From Enterococcus sp. CSURQ0835 (GTDB lineage: Bacteria; Bacillota; Bacilli; Lactobacillales; Enterococcaceae), in contig NZ_CACSLH010000022.1 in NCBI RefSeq assembly GCF_902706605.1, positions 1 to 51,122 on the forward strand: 51,122 nt of DNA, given 5' to 3'. The position numbers and the translations under genes are program-made. The notes beneath the pieces are model-generated. The model did not search any database. It had not been told where the DNA came from and saw nothing but the letters and a program-made list of their open reading frames with translations. Positions 27,018 through 36,572 of the stretch are shown here, piece after piece (the first letter of the stretch is position 1; the number at the start of each line of letters is the position of its first letter).

Positions 27018-28040
27018 ATGAAAAGAATTTTGTTAGCATTGTTGGTGTGTCCAATCGTTTTTTTAGCCGCTGAACCCGTTAAAGCGCAAACAAATGAAAA
27101 GGCTTTAACACTGGAAAAACGCTCGGCGTTGGCTAGTGGGGTCACTACCCGTCAGTTTGAGCAGATCATGACGATGCCGGAAGTTCCAGCGGCGGCGTTT
27201 GAGTTAGGCAGTCTCGACGCGGCCAACGATCAGCAAAAAGTAGTTTTAGAAGCATTGAACTATCTGGGGGTTCCTTATGTTTGGGGTGGCGCGACTCCTG
27301 AAGGCTTTGATTGTAGCGGATTAGTGTCGTATGTCTTTGAGCGCGCGGTAGGTAAACCGTTACCCCACTACACTGTTTCTCAAGAAGCTTACGGAAAAGA
27401 AGTGGCACTTTCCGAGCTACAGTTGGGCGATCTTGTCTTTTACGGGGAGCGAGGTGCGAGTTATCACGTTGGGATCTACGTAGGGGAAGGAAAAATGATC
27501 CATGCGCCGCAACCAGGTGAGTCGGTGAAAGTGATCGAACTGAAGTATTATCAACCAGATTTTGCTCGCCGGCTATTAAACGAAGGACCAAATCCTAGTC
27601 AACAACCGGCCAATACAGGTGAAGGCCTCAATGAACGTTATATTTTCCGCCTGTATAATCCAAAGCAGGGGGAACATTTTTATACGGCAAATGTCAACGA
27701 AGCAACAAGTTTGCGTGATCGGTCAAAATGGCAATACGAAGGTCTTGGCTGGGTAGCGCCTCGCAAAGGGAAAGCTGTTTATCGGTTATGTAATCCCAAC
27801 ACTTCGGATCATGTCTATACGATTAGTTGGGAAGAAGCGCAGTATTTGAAAAAAGTCGGCTGGCGTGATGAAGGCATCTCGTGGTATTCAGGCGGAGCAA
27901 AGCCGCTGTATCGCTTGTACAATCCGAATGCGACAGTGGGCAGTCACCATTACACGTTGAGTCAAGCCGAACGAGACTACTTGATTAAACAAGGGTGGCA
28001 AGCTGAAGGTGTTGCTTGGTATGCGCTGCGAGCGTATTAA
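27018..28040 (+). CDS. Secreted NlpC/P60 peptidoglycan hydrolase with three C-terminal repeats
   Basis: A 340-aa exported endopeptidase. Signal peptide residues 1-23 (VKAQ). The NlpC/P60 domain (about 72-187) has Cys99 in GFDCSGLV, His150 in SYHVGIYVG and His162 in MIHAP as the catalytic set. It likely cuts between D-Glu and the diamino acid of the stem. Residues 207-338 form three repeats of about 42 aa ('RLYNPKQGEHFYT', 'RLCNPNTSDHVYT', 'RLYNPNATVGSHHYT', each ending GW..EG..W), a DUF5648-like module probably for wall binding. The same module ends the muramidase at 49682. Ribosome binding site CGGAGG seven bases before ATG. Confidence 0.9.
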   Translation: MKRILLALLVCPIVFLAAEPVKAQTNEKALTLEKRSALASGVTTRQFEQIMTMPEVPAAAFELGSLDAANDQQKVVLEALNYLGVPYVWGGATPEGFDCSGLVSYVFERAVGKPLPHYTVSQEAYGKEVALSELQLGDLVFYGERGASYHVGIYVGEGKMIHAPQPGESVKVIELKYYQPDFARRLLNEGPNPSQQPANTGEGLNERYIFRLYNPKQGEHFYTANVNEATSLRDRSKWQYEGLGWVAPRKGKAVYRLCNPNTSDHVYTISWEEAQYLKKVGWRDEGISWYSGGAKPLYRLYNPNATVGSHHYTLSQAERDYLIKQGWQAEGVAWYALRAY

Positions 28041-28059
28041 GGAATCAAACGAATCTAAC

Positions 28060-28102
28060 AAAAAGAAACTGGTCTGCCCGCTAGCTCCCAGTTTCTTTTT
28101 TT
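28060..28102 (+). terminator. Rho-independent terminator
   Basis: Thirteen-bp stem AAAAAGAAACTGG/CCAGTTTCTTTTT with a T tail. Confidence 0.85.
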
Positions 28103-28184
28103 GTTGCTTGAAGTTATCGACTGTCAGGCAAGTGCTTATAAATTTGTTAAGTAGGATAATTTAGTAGTAAAGACACGCCAGGCA

Positions 28185-28193
28185 TGTTAAAAT
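28185..28193 (+). promoter_or_regulatory. Candidate extended -10 promoter for rapZ-yvcK-whiA
   Basis: TGTTAAAAT (TG, one base, TAAAAT) 27 bases before the rapZ ATG. The -35 is poor. Confidence 0.4.
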
Positions 28194-28219
28194 AAAAAGG
28201 TTGGAAGGAGTGAAGCTGA

Positions 28220-29107
28220 ATGGTCGAAAGTTTACATTTAGTCATCATCACGGGAATGAGCGGGGCTGGTAAGACAGTCGCGATTCAAAGTTTTGAAGAT
28301 ATGGGATATTTTTGTGTGGATAATATGCCACCAGGGCTGATTCCTAAGTTTTGGGAATTGATCCGAGAATCAGGAAAAATAACAAAAATCGCGTTAGTTG
28401 TCGATTTGCGTTCGCGGAGTTTTTTTGAAGAGATCCGTAATATGTTGATCGAGATCGATAATACCGGTTTTATTGATACGACGACTTTATTTTTAGATTG
28501 TTCCGATGAAGAATTAGTTTCACGCTACAAAGAAACACGTCGGACGCATCCGCTTGCGATGGATGGCATGGTGAGTGAAGGGATCAGAAAAGAGCGGGCG
28601 ATCTTGGAAGACTTGCGAGCTGAAGCGAGTTTAGTGATCGATACGACGAACTTGACGCCGCGGCAGTTACGGGAAAAAATCATTGAAGAATTCAAACAAC
28701 AAGACGATGTATCCTTTCATGTGGAAATGGTGTCATTTGGTTTTAAATATGGTTTGCCGATCGATGCGGATATCGTCATGGACGTTCGCTTTTTACCAAA
28801 TCCGCATTACATTCCAGAACTGCGGCCGCAAACCGGTTTAGATAAACCAGTCTATGATTATGTCATGTCTTTTCAAGAGACAGAAGATTTTTATCGGACC
28901 TTCACAGCACTTCTCAAAAATATTTTGCCTGGTTACATCAAAGAAGGTAAAACCTCGCTTACGATCGCGATCGGTTGTACGGGTGGTCAGCATCGCTCGG
29001 TGGCATTGACTGAACGAGTGGGTAAGCTGTTGAAAGAAGAAAATTATAAAGTCAACATCACACATCGTGATAAAGACAAGCGGAAAGAGACGGTGAATCG
29101 CTCGTGA
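28220..29107 (+). CDS. rapZ: RapZ/YvcJ nucleotide-binding protein
   Basis: A 295-aa P-loop protein with Walker A GMSGAGKT (12-19), a 'VVDLRSR' strand and the C-terminal domain with '[17 protein letters not shown]'. In E. coli RapZ controls GlmS through small RNAs. In Gram-positives (YvcJ) it hydrolyses GTP/ATP and its exact job is less clear. GGAAGGAG precedes the ATG. Its stop overlaps the yvcK start by four bases (GTGA), so the two are translationally coupled. The three-gene rapZ-yvcK-whiA cluster is conserved in Firmicutes. Confidence 0.95.
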   Translation: MVESLHLVIITGMSGAGKTVAIQSFEDMGYFCVDNMPPGLIPKFWELIRESGKITKIALVVDLRSRSFFEEIRNMLIEIDNTGFIDTTTLFLDCSDEELVSRYKETRRTHPLAMDGMVSEGIRKERAILEDLRAEASLVIDTTNLTPRQLREKIIEEFKQQDDVSFHVEMVSFGFKYGLPIDADIVMDVRFLPNPHYIPELRPQTGLDKPVYDYVMSFQETEDFYRTFTALLKNILPGYIKEGKTSLTIAIGCTGGQHRSVALTERVGKLLKEENYKVNITHRDKDKRKETVNRS

Positions 29108-30102
29108 AAATGAAGACCTATCGAATTCGGAAACCGAAAATCGTAGTGATCGGCGGCGGAACAGGGCTGCCGGTTATTTTACGTAGTTTACGAGATCAAA
29201 GTGCGGATATCACAGCGATCGTGACGGTAGCCGATGATGGCGGCAGCAGCGGTAAGATCCGCGAGTCGATCGACATGGCACCACCAGGAGACTTGCGAAA
29301 TGTTTTGTCTGCATTATCAGATATGCCTAAATTGTATTCGGATCTGTTTCAATATCGTTTTAAAAAAGAAGATAGTTTTTTAGCGAACCATACGATCGGG
29401 AATTTGATCATTGCTGCGCTATCAGAAATGCGGGGCAGTACATATGAAGCGATCCAATTATTATCGCATATGATGCACGTGGAAGGTCACATTTATCCTT
29501 CGTCTGATACACCGCTGACGTTACACGCACGTTTTGAAGATGGTACGACGATGGTGGGGGAATCACGAATCGCCAAAGAACGGAAATCGATTCAGCGCGT
29601 CTATGTGACGAGCAGTACCGGTGAATTGACCATCACACCAGCGCGTAAAGTCGTTCAAAGTATTTTGGATGCGGATCTAGTCGTATTAGGGCCGGGCTCA
29701 CTTTTTACTAGCATTTTACCGAATTTAGTGATCCAACAGATCGGGGATGCCGTGAAGACGACCAAAGCAGAAGTCGTTTATATTTGTAATATCATGACTC
29801 AAAAAGGCGAGACTGAACATTTCAGTGATGCTGATCACGTCCGAGTCTTGCATCAGCATCTCCATGAAAAATTTGTCGACACGGTCTTAGTCAATACCGA
29901 AAAAGTTCCAGCAGGTTACATGAACCCCGACGTTTATGATGAGTATCTCGTCCAAGTGACCCACGATTTTGACGGTTTGCGTAAAGAAGGCTGCCGCGTC
30001 GTCTCGACTGACTTTTTGAAATTGCGTGATGGCGGCGTCTTCCACGATGGAGATAAAGTCGTGGCGGAATTGTTACGGATCGTGTTTGGAGCAAAAGACT
30101 AG
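29104..30102 (+). CDS. yvcK: YvcK/GlmR, gluconeogenesis and cell-wall metabolism factor
   Basis: A 332-aa CofD-like protein with '[14 protein letters not shown]' and '[12 protein letters not shown]' near the N-terminus and '[14 protein letters not shown]' for nucleotide-sugar binding. In Bacillus and Listeria the protein (GlmR) binds UDP-GlcNAc and stimulates GlmS-dependent flux, so it links functionally with glmS and glmM elsewhere in this window. GTG start at 29104 within the rapZ stop; an ATG at 29110 is an alternative. Confidence 0.95.
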   Translation: MKMKTYRIRKPKIVVIGGGTGLPVILRSLRDQSADITAIVTVADDGGSSGKIRESIDMAPPGDLRNVLSALSDMPKLYSDLFQYRFKKEDSFLANHTIGNLIIAALSEMRGSTYEAIQLLSHMMHVEGHIYPSSDTPLTLHARFEDGTTMVGESRIAKERKSIQRVYVTSSTGELTITPARKVVQSILDADLVVLGPGSLFTSILPNLVIQQIGDAVKTTKAEVVYICNIMTQKGETEHFSDADHVRVLHQHLHEKFVDTVLVNTEKVPAGYMNPDVYDEYLVQVTHDFDGLRKEGCRVVSTDFLKLRDGGVFHDGDKVVAELLRIVFGAKD

Positions 30103-30113
30103 GAGGGATTACG

Positions 30114-31067
30114 ATGTCATTTGCTGCGGAAGTAAAAAAAGAATTGACTAGCTTAGCGGTGGAAAAGGAATTAGCGCAAGCTGAACTGGCTGCGCTGATT
30201 CGCATGAATGGTTCACTTAGTTTGAACAACCATCAATTCGTCTTAAATGTCCAAACGGAAAACGCTGCGATCGCTCGGCGGATCTTTACGCTTTTAAAAG
30301 ATCATTACGGGGTGCGTAGTGAGTTATTAGTGCGGCGGAAGATGAAATTAAAGAAAAATAATGTTTACATCGTGCGCTTGAAGCAAGATACGAAGCCGAT
30401 CTTGTTGGATTTAGATATTATGGATGACTTGATGTTCAAAGGTCATATCGCAGAATCTATCAAAGCCGATCCTTCATTGGCTCGTGCTTATTTGCGAGGT
30501 GCTTTTTTAGCATCTGGCTCGGTGAACAACCCCGAGACGAGTCGCTATCATTTGGAAATCTCATCAATTTATGAAGAACATAATCAAGATGTGTGCGCGT
30601 TGTTGAATCAATTTGAGTTGAACGCGCGGACATTGGAGCGCCGAAATGGTTTTATCACGTATTTGAAAGGTGCTGAAAAGATCGCGGACTTTTTGACGTT
30701 GATCGGTGCGACGAATTCCATGTTGAAATTTGAAGATGTGCGGATCGTGCGGGACATGCGAAACTCGGTCAATCGATTGGTGAATTGCGAGACGGCGAAT
30801 ATGAACAAAACGATTGATGCGGCGTCAAAACAAATCGGCAATATCCAATTTATTGAAGCGACGGTGGGCTTGCAATCTCTACCGGAAAAATTACAAGAGA
30901 TCGCTGAGTTGCGTTTGCAACATCCTGAGGTCAGTTTGAAAGAGTTGGGGGAGATGATTCCGTCAGGTGCGATTTCAAAATCAGGGATCAACCATCGCAT
31001 CCGCAAGATCAACGAATTTGCGGAACAATTGCGGGAGCGAGGAAGCTTGCAGCAATCAGCGCATTAG
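30114..31067 (+). CDS. whiA: WhiA, DNA-binding cell-division regulator
   Basis: A 317-aa protein combining an N-terminal LAGLIDADG-type fold without nuclease residues and a C-terminal helix-turn-helix ('[26 protein letters not shown]'). WhiA drives sporulation septation in Streptomyces; in non-sporulating Firmicutes it affects chromosome segregation and division. AGGAGG lies about seven bases before ATG, and 11 bases separate it from yvcK. Confidence 0.95.
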   Translation: MSFAAEVKKELTSLAVEKELAQAELAALIRMNGSLSLNNHQFVLNVQTENAAIARRIFTLLKDHYGVRSELLVRRKMKLKKNNVYIVRLKQDTKPILLDLDIMDDLMFKGHIAESIKADPSLARAYLRGAFLASGSVNNPETSRYHLEISSIYEEHNQDVCALLNQFELNARTLERRNGFITYLKGAEKIADFLTLIGATNSMLKFEDVRIVRDMRNSVNRLVNCETANMNKTIDAASKQIGNIQFIEATVGLQSLPEKLQEIAELRLQHPEVSLKELGEMIPSGAISKSGINHRIRKINEFAEQLRERGSLQQSAH

Positions 31068-31095
31068 CGGGAACTAAATTTAAACAAACCAAACA

Positions 31096-31135
31096 AACCA
31101 ACGCCCAACAGTGAGATCATTGCTGGGCGTTGGTT
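31096..31135. terminator. Shared hairpin between convergent whiA and the DsbA-like gene
   Basis: Strong 12-bp stem AACCAACGCCCA and complement. The minus-strand side is followed by a T-rich tail (TTTGTTTGGTTTGTTT); the plus side has only a weak one. It probably ends the minus-strand gene best. Confidence 0.6.
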
Positions 31136-31168
31136 GAGTTATCTTGTTTACATAATAAAAATCTGGTC

Positions 31169-31681
31169 TTATAAATCTAAATAATTTTTCAATTCGGCTT
31201 CTGTGACGGATTCGTCAAAGATGTGCTCATCGACTAAAATCGTCGGCACGAATTTGATGTTGGCTTGTTCGGCTTCGTTGCGGATCTCGATTTGCAGATT
31301 TTGGGTTGGCTGTTGTTTGAGCTGCAACGTGTTTTCCGCATAATTAGCCACCGCTTCTAATTCTAAGTCTTGCCAAGATTCTTGGGTTTTAAAAACTTGT
31401 TGGATCTGACGGATCGGATCAGCGGAAGCGTCGATGTATTCGTGCATCACATTGCCCCGCTGCAAACTGACTTTGTCTTTGTCCAATAATTTGATGATGC
31501 GTTGAACTTTTCCTGCTTCGACCGCAGCTGTCAACAGTTCGAATGATTCGTCAAACCATTTTTTGCAATACGGACAACGTAAATTGATAAACTCGATGAT
31601 TTTTTTGTCTGCTTTATCGGAACCGACTTTGATACCATTGAAGTCATTGACGAATTCCGGTTTAATGACACTAATATCCAT
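31169..31681 (-). CDS. DsbA-like thioredoxin-fold protein
   Basis: A 170-aa protein with CPYC (Cys36 and Cys39, in 'NLRCPYCKKW') and a cis-Pro loop ('KFVPTILVDEHIF'), the DsbA/FrnE-like layout with a helical insert between them. No signal peptide is seen, so it is probably a cytosolic disulfide reductase or isomerase rather than an exported oxidase. I start at ATG 31681, ten bases from GGGAG; the upstream in-frame TTG (31690) abuts the ribosome binding site. It follows whiA convergently, a neighbourhood also found in other enterococci. Confidence 0.8.
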   Translation of the reverse strand: MDISVIKPEFVNDFNGIKVGSDKADKKIIEFINLRCPYCKKWFDESFELLTAAVEAGKVQRIIKLLDKDKVSLQRGNVMHEYIDASADPIRQIQQVFKTQESWQDLELEAVANYAENTLQLKQQPTQNLQIEIRNEAEQANIKFVPTILVDEHIFDESVTEAELKNYLDL

Positions 31682-31858
31682 TTGAATCAAGCTCCCTTCT
31701 CTTTGATTTTACAAAAAAATCATAACAAAACCTAGCGATGTGACGAAACTCTCATCTTTCAGTCATGAGAAATTTTTTAAATTTCAACAAACCGTTAAGT
31801 TTTTTTGAACAGTTGACAGCTAAAAAAAACAGCAGTTTAAAAATAGATTCGATTGGTT

Positions 31859-31864
31859 TATAAT
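31859..31864 (+). promoter_or_regulatory. Candidate -10 for nifJ
   Basis: TATAAT, with TTTAAA at 31836-31841 as a 17-base-spaced -35. The leader region also holds a small dyad, GAAATTT/AAATTTC (31769-31785). No convincing Rex or Fnr operator was found by eye. Confidence 0.4.
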
Positions 31865-31905
31865 GAGGGCGGTACTTTACCAGAATAAGCGAAAGAAGGG
31901 CGAAT

Positions 31906-34900
31906 ATGCGAAGAACAAAAACAATGGATGGTAACACTGCTGCGGCTTACATCTCGTATGCATTTACTGAGCTGGCCGCTATCTATCCGATCACGCCAAG
32001 TTCCCCCATGGCTGAATTAGTCGATCAATGGGCAACGCAAGGCAAAAAAAATCTCTTCGGACAACCCGTTAACATAACAGAAATGCAATCAGAAGCCGGT
32101 GCGGCCGGTGTCGTTCACGGTGCGTTGAAAACGGGCGCGTTGACGACGACTTATACGGCTTCACAAGGTTTACTTTTAATGATCCCGAACATGTATAAAA
32201 TCGCCGGCGAACTGTTGCCAGGTGTTTTCCATGTGGCAAGTCGTGCTGTGACCACTAACGCGTTGAATATTTTTGGTGATCATGGCGATGTGATGGCGAC
32301 TCGGCAAACTGGCTTTGCGATGTTGCAAGAAAGCAGTGTCCAAGAAGTGATGGACCTTTCGGCGGTAGCGCATTTGGCTGCGGTCGAAGCCAGCGTACCG
32401 TTTTTAAATTTCTTTGACGGGTTTCGAACGAGTCATGAGATTCAAAAAATCGAAGTGCTAGAGTATGATGAGCTGGCCCCTTTATTGGATCATGAAAAAT
32501 TAGCCGCTTTTCGCAAACGCGGGATGAATCCGAATCATCCGACGATCAGTGGGACCAATCAAAATCCCGATATTCATTTCCAACAGCGGGAGACCGTCAA
32601 TAGCTACTATGAAAAATTGCCGGCAATCGTGCAAAAATATATGTTTGCCATTAATGATTTGCGTGGAACGGATTATGATCTAGTCACGTATTATGGTGAT
32701 CCCGATGCTGAAGAAGTGATCGTTGCGATGGGTTCGGTTGCACAAACGATCGAGCAAACGATCGATTACTTGCGGCAGCAAGGTCGGAAAGTCGGCTTTT
32801 TGAATATTCATTTATACCGGCCGTTTCCAGTTGAAAATTTGTTGGCGAAATTACCGCAAACGGTTAAAAGTATCGCGGTCTTGGATCGGACGAAAGAACC
32901 CGGTGCAGATGGCGAGCCATTGCTATTAGATGTGCAAGGTGCATTGTATGATTCTGAATTGCATCCGATGATCATCGGTGGTCGTTTTGGGATTGGTTCA
33001 AAAGATGTAACGCCTGATCAGATCGTCGCGGTGTATAACGAATTACAAAAACCGCGGGGGACAGCGAAGAAACGCTTTACAATTGGGATCATTGACGATG
33101 TGACTTATCTTTCATTAGATAGCGGGGAAGTTTTGGATTTGACAAACCCACAAACGTACCAAGCAAAATTTTGGGGCTTTGGTTCAGATGGAACGGTAGG
33201 TGCGAACAAATCGGCCATCAAGATCATCGGAGACCAGACCGATAAATACGCGCAAGGGTACTTCTATTATGATTCAAAAAAATCTGGCGGGCTGACGGTT
33301 TCTCATTTGCGCTTTGGCGATACGCCGATCCGCTCCACGTATTTAGTTGAACAAGCGGACTTTATCGCGTGTCATACACCTGCTTACATCCATAGTTACG
33401 ATCTTTTGAAAGGCTTGAAGCCAGGCGGGATCTTTTTACTGAATACGACGTGGGATGACGCGCAATTAGCTAAATTGTTACCCGCTAAGATGAAACGTTA
33501 CTTGGCAGAAAATAAGATCCAATTTTACACGATCAATGCAGCTAAGCTTGCGATGGAAGTCGGGCTAGGCCAACGGATCAATACGGCGATGGAGACGGCC
33601 TTTTTCAAATTGACCGAGATCATTCCGTTTACGGAAGTCTTACCGATCTTAAAAGCCGAAGCAGACAGGAGTTATCGGCGCAAATCATTAGAGATCGTGC
33701 AAAAAAATATCGCGGCGATCGATCGGACGGTGGAGCTGTTGCATCATGTCACGATCCCTGCTGATTGGGCGACAGTGGAAGTGCCGGCCAAAGTATCGCG
33801 ACACACCTCGCAATATGTCAACGAGATCGTCGAGCCAGTCAATGCCATGGAAGGCAACGACTTAACTGTCAAAACGTTGGTGGACAATGGTATGACAGAC
33901 GGCACGGTACCGCTGGGAACGACCGCTTATGAAAAACGCAGTGTCGCCTTAGAAGTACCAGAGTGGATCAGTGATCGATGTACGATGTGTAACGAGTGTG
34001 CGTTTGTTTGTCCCCATGCTGCGATTCGGCCATTTTTGGCTGATGATGAAGAAATGGCAGAAGCACCTGAAGGCTATATCGTGCGGGAGATGCGTGGAGC
34101 AGATGGTTTGAAGTATCGCATCCAAGTCTCGATTGAAGATTGTACGGGCTGCGGGTTGTGTGTCGATGTTTGCCCGGCCAAAGGAAAAGCCTTGGTCATG
34201 AAACCTGCGGAAACGCAAAAAGAACAAGCGATGAATTGGGCGTTTGCGATGACGTTGAAACAAAAAGCAAATCCAGAAAAACCCAATACAGTCTTAGGAA
34301 CGCAATTTGAAAAACCACTGTTGGAATTTTCTAGTGCTTGTGCCGGCTGTGGCGAGACCCCGTATGTCAAAGTCTTGACGCAAATGTTTGGCGATCGGAT
34401 GATGATCGCAAACGCAACCGGTTGTTCTTCCATTTGGGGTGCGGCCGCGCCAGTCTCACCTTATACGACAAATGAAGCCGGGCAAGGTCCAGCTTGGTCG
34501 AATTCACTTTTTGAAGACAATGCTGAATTTGGTTATGGGATGTTGTTAGCCAATCAAACGCGGCGAAATGAACTAGCGATGAAAATGAGTCAAGTCTTAA
34601 ATTCTGTTTCACCAGAGTTGAATGCCTTGATGACCGATTGGCTCGATCATCTCCATGAATCAGATGGTACTCGGCAACGCGCCGAAAAATTAAGCGCCGC
34701 TTTGGCAGTTGAACAAGCTACTAATCCGCGTTTAGCTGAGATTTACGCAGCGCGCGATCTGTTCGTCAAACCAAGTCAATGGATCTTTGGCGGTGACGGC
34801 TGGGCGTATGATATCGGCTTTGGTGGAATCGATCACGTGATCGCATCTGGTGCTGATGTCAATATTTTAGTGATGGACAACGAGGTCTACTCCAATACTG

Positions 34901-35562
34901 GCGGCCAAATGTCAAAAGCAACCCCAGCTTCGGCGATTGCAAAATTTGCGGCTAGCGGGAAAAATGTCGCGAAAAAGGATCTCGGTATGATGGCGATGAC
35001 GTATGGGCATGTCTATGTAGCTCAGATCGCATCTGGTGCCAATCAAATGCAGACGATCCGCGCGTTTGAAGAAGCGGAGAAATTCAATGGTCCTTCGATC
35101 ATCATCGCCTATACGCCTTGTATCACGCACGGATTACGCGGTGGGATGGGGCGCAGTATCCAAGAAGCCAAAGACGCGGTAAGTTCCGGTTACTGGTCTT
35201 TATATCGTTTCAATCCGGCTTTGAAAGAGCAAGGCAAGACAGCTTTGACACTTGATTTCAAACGACCAGACTTTAGTCAAATGATCGACTTTATGAAAAA
35301 TCAAGTGCGCTTTTCTTCGTTAGAAGCAGCGCACCCTGAATACGCGCAACAACTTTACGAAAAAACAGTGAATGATGCGAAGACGCGCTTTTTCAATTAT
35401 GCACGTTTAGCTGGCCAAGAAGAAAAATTACGCGCGAAGATCGAAGGGACACCGATTGAAACGACGGCTAAACCCACAAGAGAAAAAACGCGTGACCCAG
35501 AAGCCGAAGCTAGACGGGCTGCCAGAAGAGCAGAACGTGCCGCAAAACGTAAAAAAGACTAA
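31906..35562 (+). CDS. nifJ: Pyruvate:ferredoxin (flavodoxin) oxidoreductase
   Basis: A 1218-aa single-chain enzyme converting pyruvate and CoA to acetyl-CoA and CO2 while reducing ferredoxin or flavodoxin. N-terminal pyrimidine-binding domain ('AAYISYAFTELAAIYPITPSSPMAE'), gamma domain (about 420-600), and two 4Fe-4S motifs: CTMCNECAFVCP (near 691) and CTGCGLCVDVCP (near 746). The C-terminal thiamine diphosphate domain has CAGCGETPYVK, NATGCSS and GDGWAYDIGFGG. The last 35 residues are a very basic Arg/Lys/Ala tail. The gene stands alone with its own terminator; no ferredoxin or flavodoxin gene is in the window. This oxygen-sensitive route is unusual in enterococci, which mainly use pyruvate dehydrogenase and formate lyase. 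Confidence 0.95.
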   Translation: MRRTKTMDGNTAAAYISYAFTELAAIYPITPSSPMAELVDQWATQGKKNLFGQPVNITEMQSEAGAAGVVHGALKTGALTTTYTASQGLLLMIPNMYKIAGELLPGVFHVASRAVTTNALNIFGDHGDVMATRQTGFAMLQESSVQEVMDLSAVAHLAAVEASVPFLNFFDGFRTSHEIQKIEVLEYDELAPLLDHEKLAAFRKRGMNPNHPTISGTNQNPDIHFQQRETVNSYYEKLPAIVQKYMFAINDLRGTDYDLVTYYGDPDAEEVIVAMGSVAQTIEQTIDYLRQQGRKVGFLNIHLYRPFPVENLLAKLPQTVKSIAVLDRTKEPGADGEPLLLDVQGALYDSELHPMIIGGRFGIGSKDVTPDQIVAVYNELQKPRGTAKKRFTIGIIDDVTYLSLDSGEVLDLTNPQTYQAKFWGFGSDGTVGANKSAIKIIGDQTDKYAQGYFYYDSKKSGGLTVSHLRFGDTPIRSTYLVEQADFIACHTPAYIHSYDLLKGLKPGGIFLLNTTWDDAQLAKLLPAKMKRYLAENKIQFYTINAAKLAMEVGLGQRINTAMETAFFKLTEIIPFTEVLPILKAEADRSYRRKSLEIVQKNIAAIDRTVELLHHVTIPADWATVEVPAKVSRHTSQYVNEIVEPVNAMEGNDLTVKTLVDNGMTDGTVPLGTTAYEKRSVALEVPEWISDRCTMCNECAFVCPHAAIRPFLADDEEMAEAPEGYIVREMRGADGLKYRIQVSIEDCTGCGLCVDVCPAKGKALVMKPAETQKEQAMNWAFAMTLKQKANPEKPNTVLGTQFEKPLLEFSSACAGCGETPYVKVLTQMFGDRMMIANATGCSSIWGAAAPVSPYTTNEAGQGPAWSNSLFEDNAEFGYGMLLANQTRRNELAMKMSQVLNSVSPELNALMTDWLDHLHESDGTRQRAEKLSAALAVEQATNPRLAEIYAARDLFVKPSQWIFGGDGWAYDIGFGGIDHVIASGADVNILVMDNEVYSNTGGQMSKATPASAIAKFAASGKNVAKKDLGMMAMTYGHVYVAQIASGANQMQTIRAFEEAEKFNGPSIIIAYTPCITHGLRGGMGRSIQEAKDAVSSGYWSLYRFNPALKEQGKTALTLDFKRPDFSQMIDFMKNQVRFSSLEAAHPEYAQQLYEKTVNDAKTRFFNYARLAGQEEKLRAKIEGTPIETTAKPTREKTRDPEAEARRAARRAERAAKRKKD

Positions 35563-35568
35563 GTGATC

Positions 35569-35605
35569 AAACAAGCGATCCTCAAACAAAGGAGCGCTTG
35601 TTTTT
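35569..35605 (+). terminator. Rho-independent terminator of nifJ
   Basis: Stem AAACAAGCG/CGCTTGTTT with inner TCCT/AGGA pairing and a T tail. Confidence 0.8.
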
Positions 35606-35646
35606 CGTTTTCCCGCCACTTACTAGTGTGAAGCCAGCTTTTGCTA

Positions 35647-35655
35647 TGGTATACT
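35647..35655 (+). promoter_or_regulatory. cdaA extended -10 promoter element
   Basis: TGGTATACT: TG one base before TATACT, 35 bases upstream of the cdaA ATG. No clear -35. Confidence 0.5.
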
Positions 35656-35689
35656 TGAAGAGAATTTTGGATAGAAAGAGAGGTTAGAT

Positions 35690-36571
35690 ATGTCAAATCA
35701 TCTTAGTGAAATATTCAATCCAGAATATTGGCTAGGCTTTTTTTCGGAAAACCTTTCGACTTGGGATATTATCGTCAATGTGTTAGATATCGTCGTAGTC
35801 TGGTTTTTGATCTATAAACTGTTCCAATTAGTCCGCGGTACTAAAGCGGTCCAATTGATCAAAGGAGTCGCGGTCTTTATCGGGATTCGAATCTTAGCGG
35901 AATTGATCGGGCTGCACACATTGTCGTGGCTGATGAATCAGATCATTACCTACGGGGTGATCGCCGCAATCGTGATCTTCCAACCGGAAGTGCGGCGCGG
36001 ATTGGAACATTTAGGTCGCAGTTCGTTTTTCAAACCGACGAAAAAAGAAGAGCGGGAAGATGAGCAGATGATCTTAGCGTTTGACAAAGCGATCCAGTAT
36101 ATGTCGAAGCGGAAGATCGGAGCGCTGGTCACGATCCAGCGGCATACCGGCTTAGATGAATACATCGAGACCGGGATCGATCTAGATGCTGATATTACCG
36201 GGGAGCTGTTGATCAATATTTTCATTCCCAACACGCCGCTACACGATGGCGCAGTGATCGTCAAAAATGGAAAGCTTGCGGTCGCATCGGCTTATTTGCC
36301 GCTATCAGATAGCATGCTGATCCCAAAAGAGTTTGGGACCCGGCACCGGGCGGCCGTTGGGATCAGTGAAGTTTCTGACGCATTGACGTTTGTCGTCTCA
36401 GAAGAAACAGGCGGTGTGAGTTTGACACTGAATAATGATTTCTTGCACGATTTGACGCGGGAAGAATATTTGAAGATCATGCGCCGCGAATTGATCCCAG
36501 ATGAACGTAGTGTTAAAGGACGCAAAAGTTTATGGCAAGCCTTTATCGATGGCGTAAGGGGAGGCAAGTAA
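35690..36571 (+). CDS. cdaA: Diadenylate cyclase CdaA
   Basis: A 293-aa membrane enzyme making c-di-AMP from two ATP. Three N-terminal TMs (about 25-110), then the DAC domain with the DGA motif at 186-188 ('LHDGAVIVKNGKLA') and RHR at 218-220 ('GTRHRAAVGISE'), both intact. c-di-AMP controls potassium and osmolyte transport and wall stress. First gene of the conserved cdaA-cdaR-glmM operon; one base separates its stop from the cdaR start. Confidence 0.96.
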   Translation: MSNHLSEIFNPEYWLGFFSENLSTWDIIVNVLDIVVVWFLIYKLFQLVRGTKAVQLIKGVAVFIGIRILAELIGLHTLSWLMNQIITYGVIAAIVIFQPEVRRGLEHLGRSSFFKPTKKEEREDEQMILAFDKAIQYMSKRKIGALVTIQRHTGLDEYIETGIDLDADITGELLINIFIPNTPLHDGAVIVKNGKLAVASAYLPLSDSMLIPKEFGTRHRAAVGISEVSDALTFVVSEETGGVSLTLNNDFLHDLTREEYLKIMRRELIPDERSVKGRKSLWQAFIDGVRGGK

Positions 36572-36572
36572 G

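Noticed and set aside
31741-31905. Redox-regulator (Rex/Fnr) operator ahead of nifJ
   Set aside because: Only loose matches to TTGTGA/TCACAA-type dyads; not enough to call.
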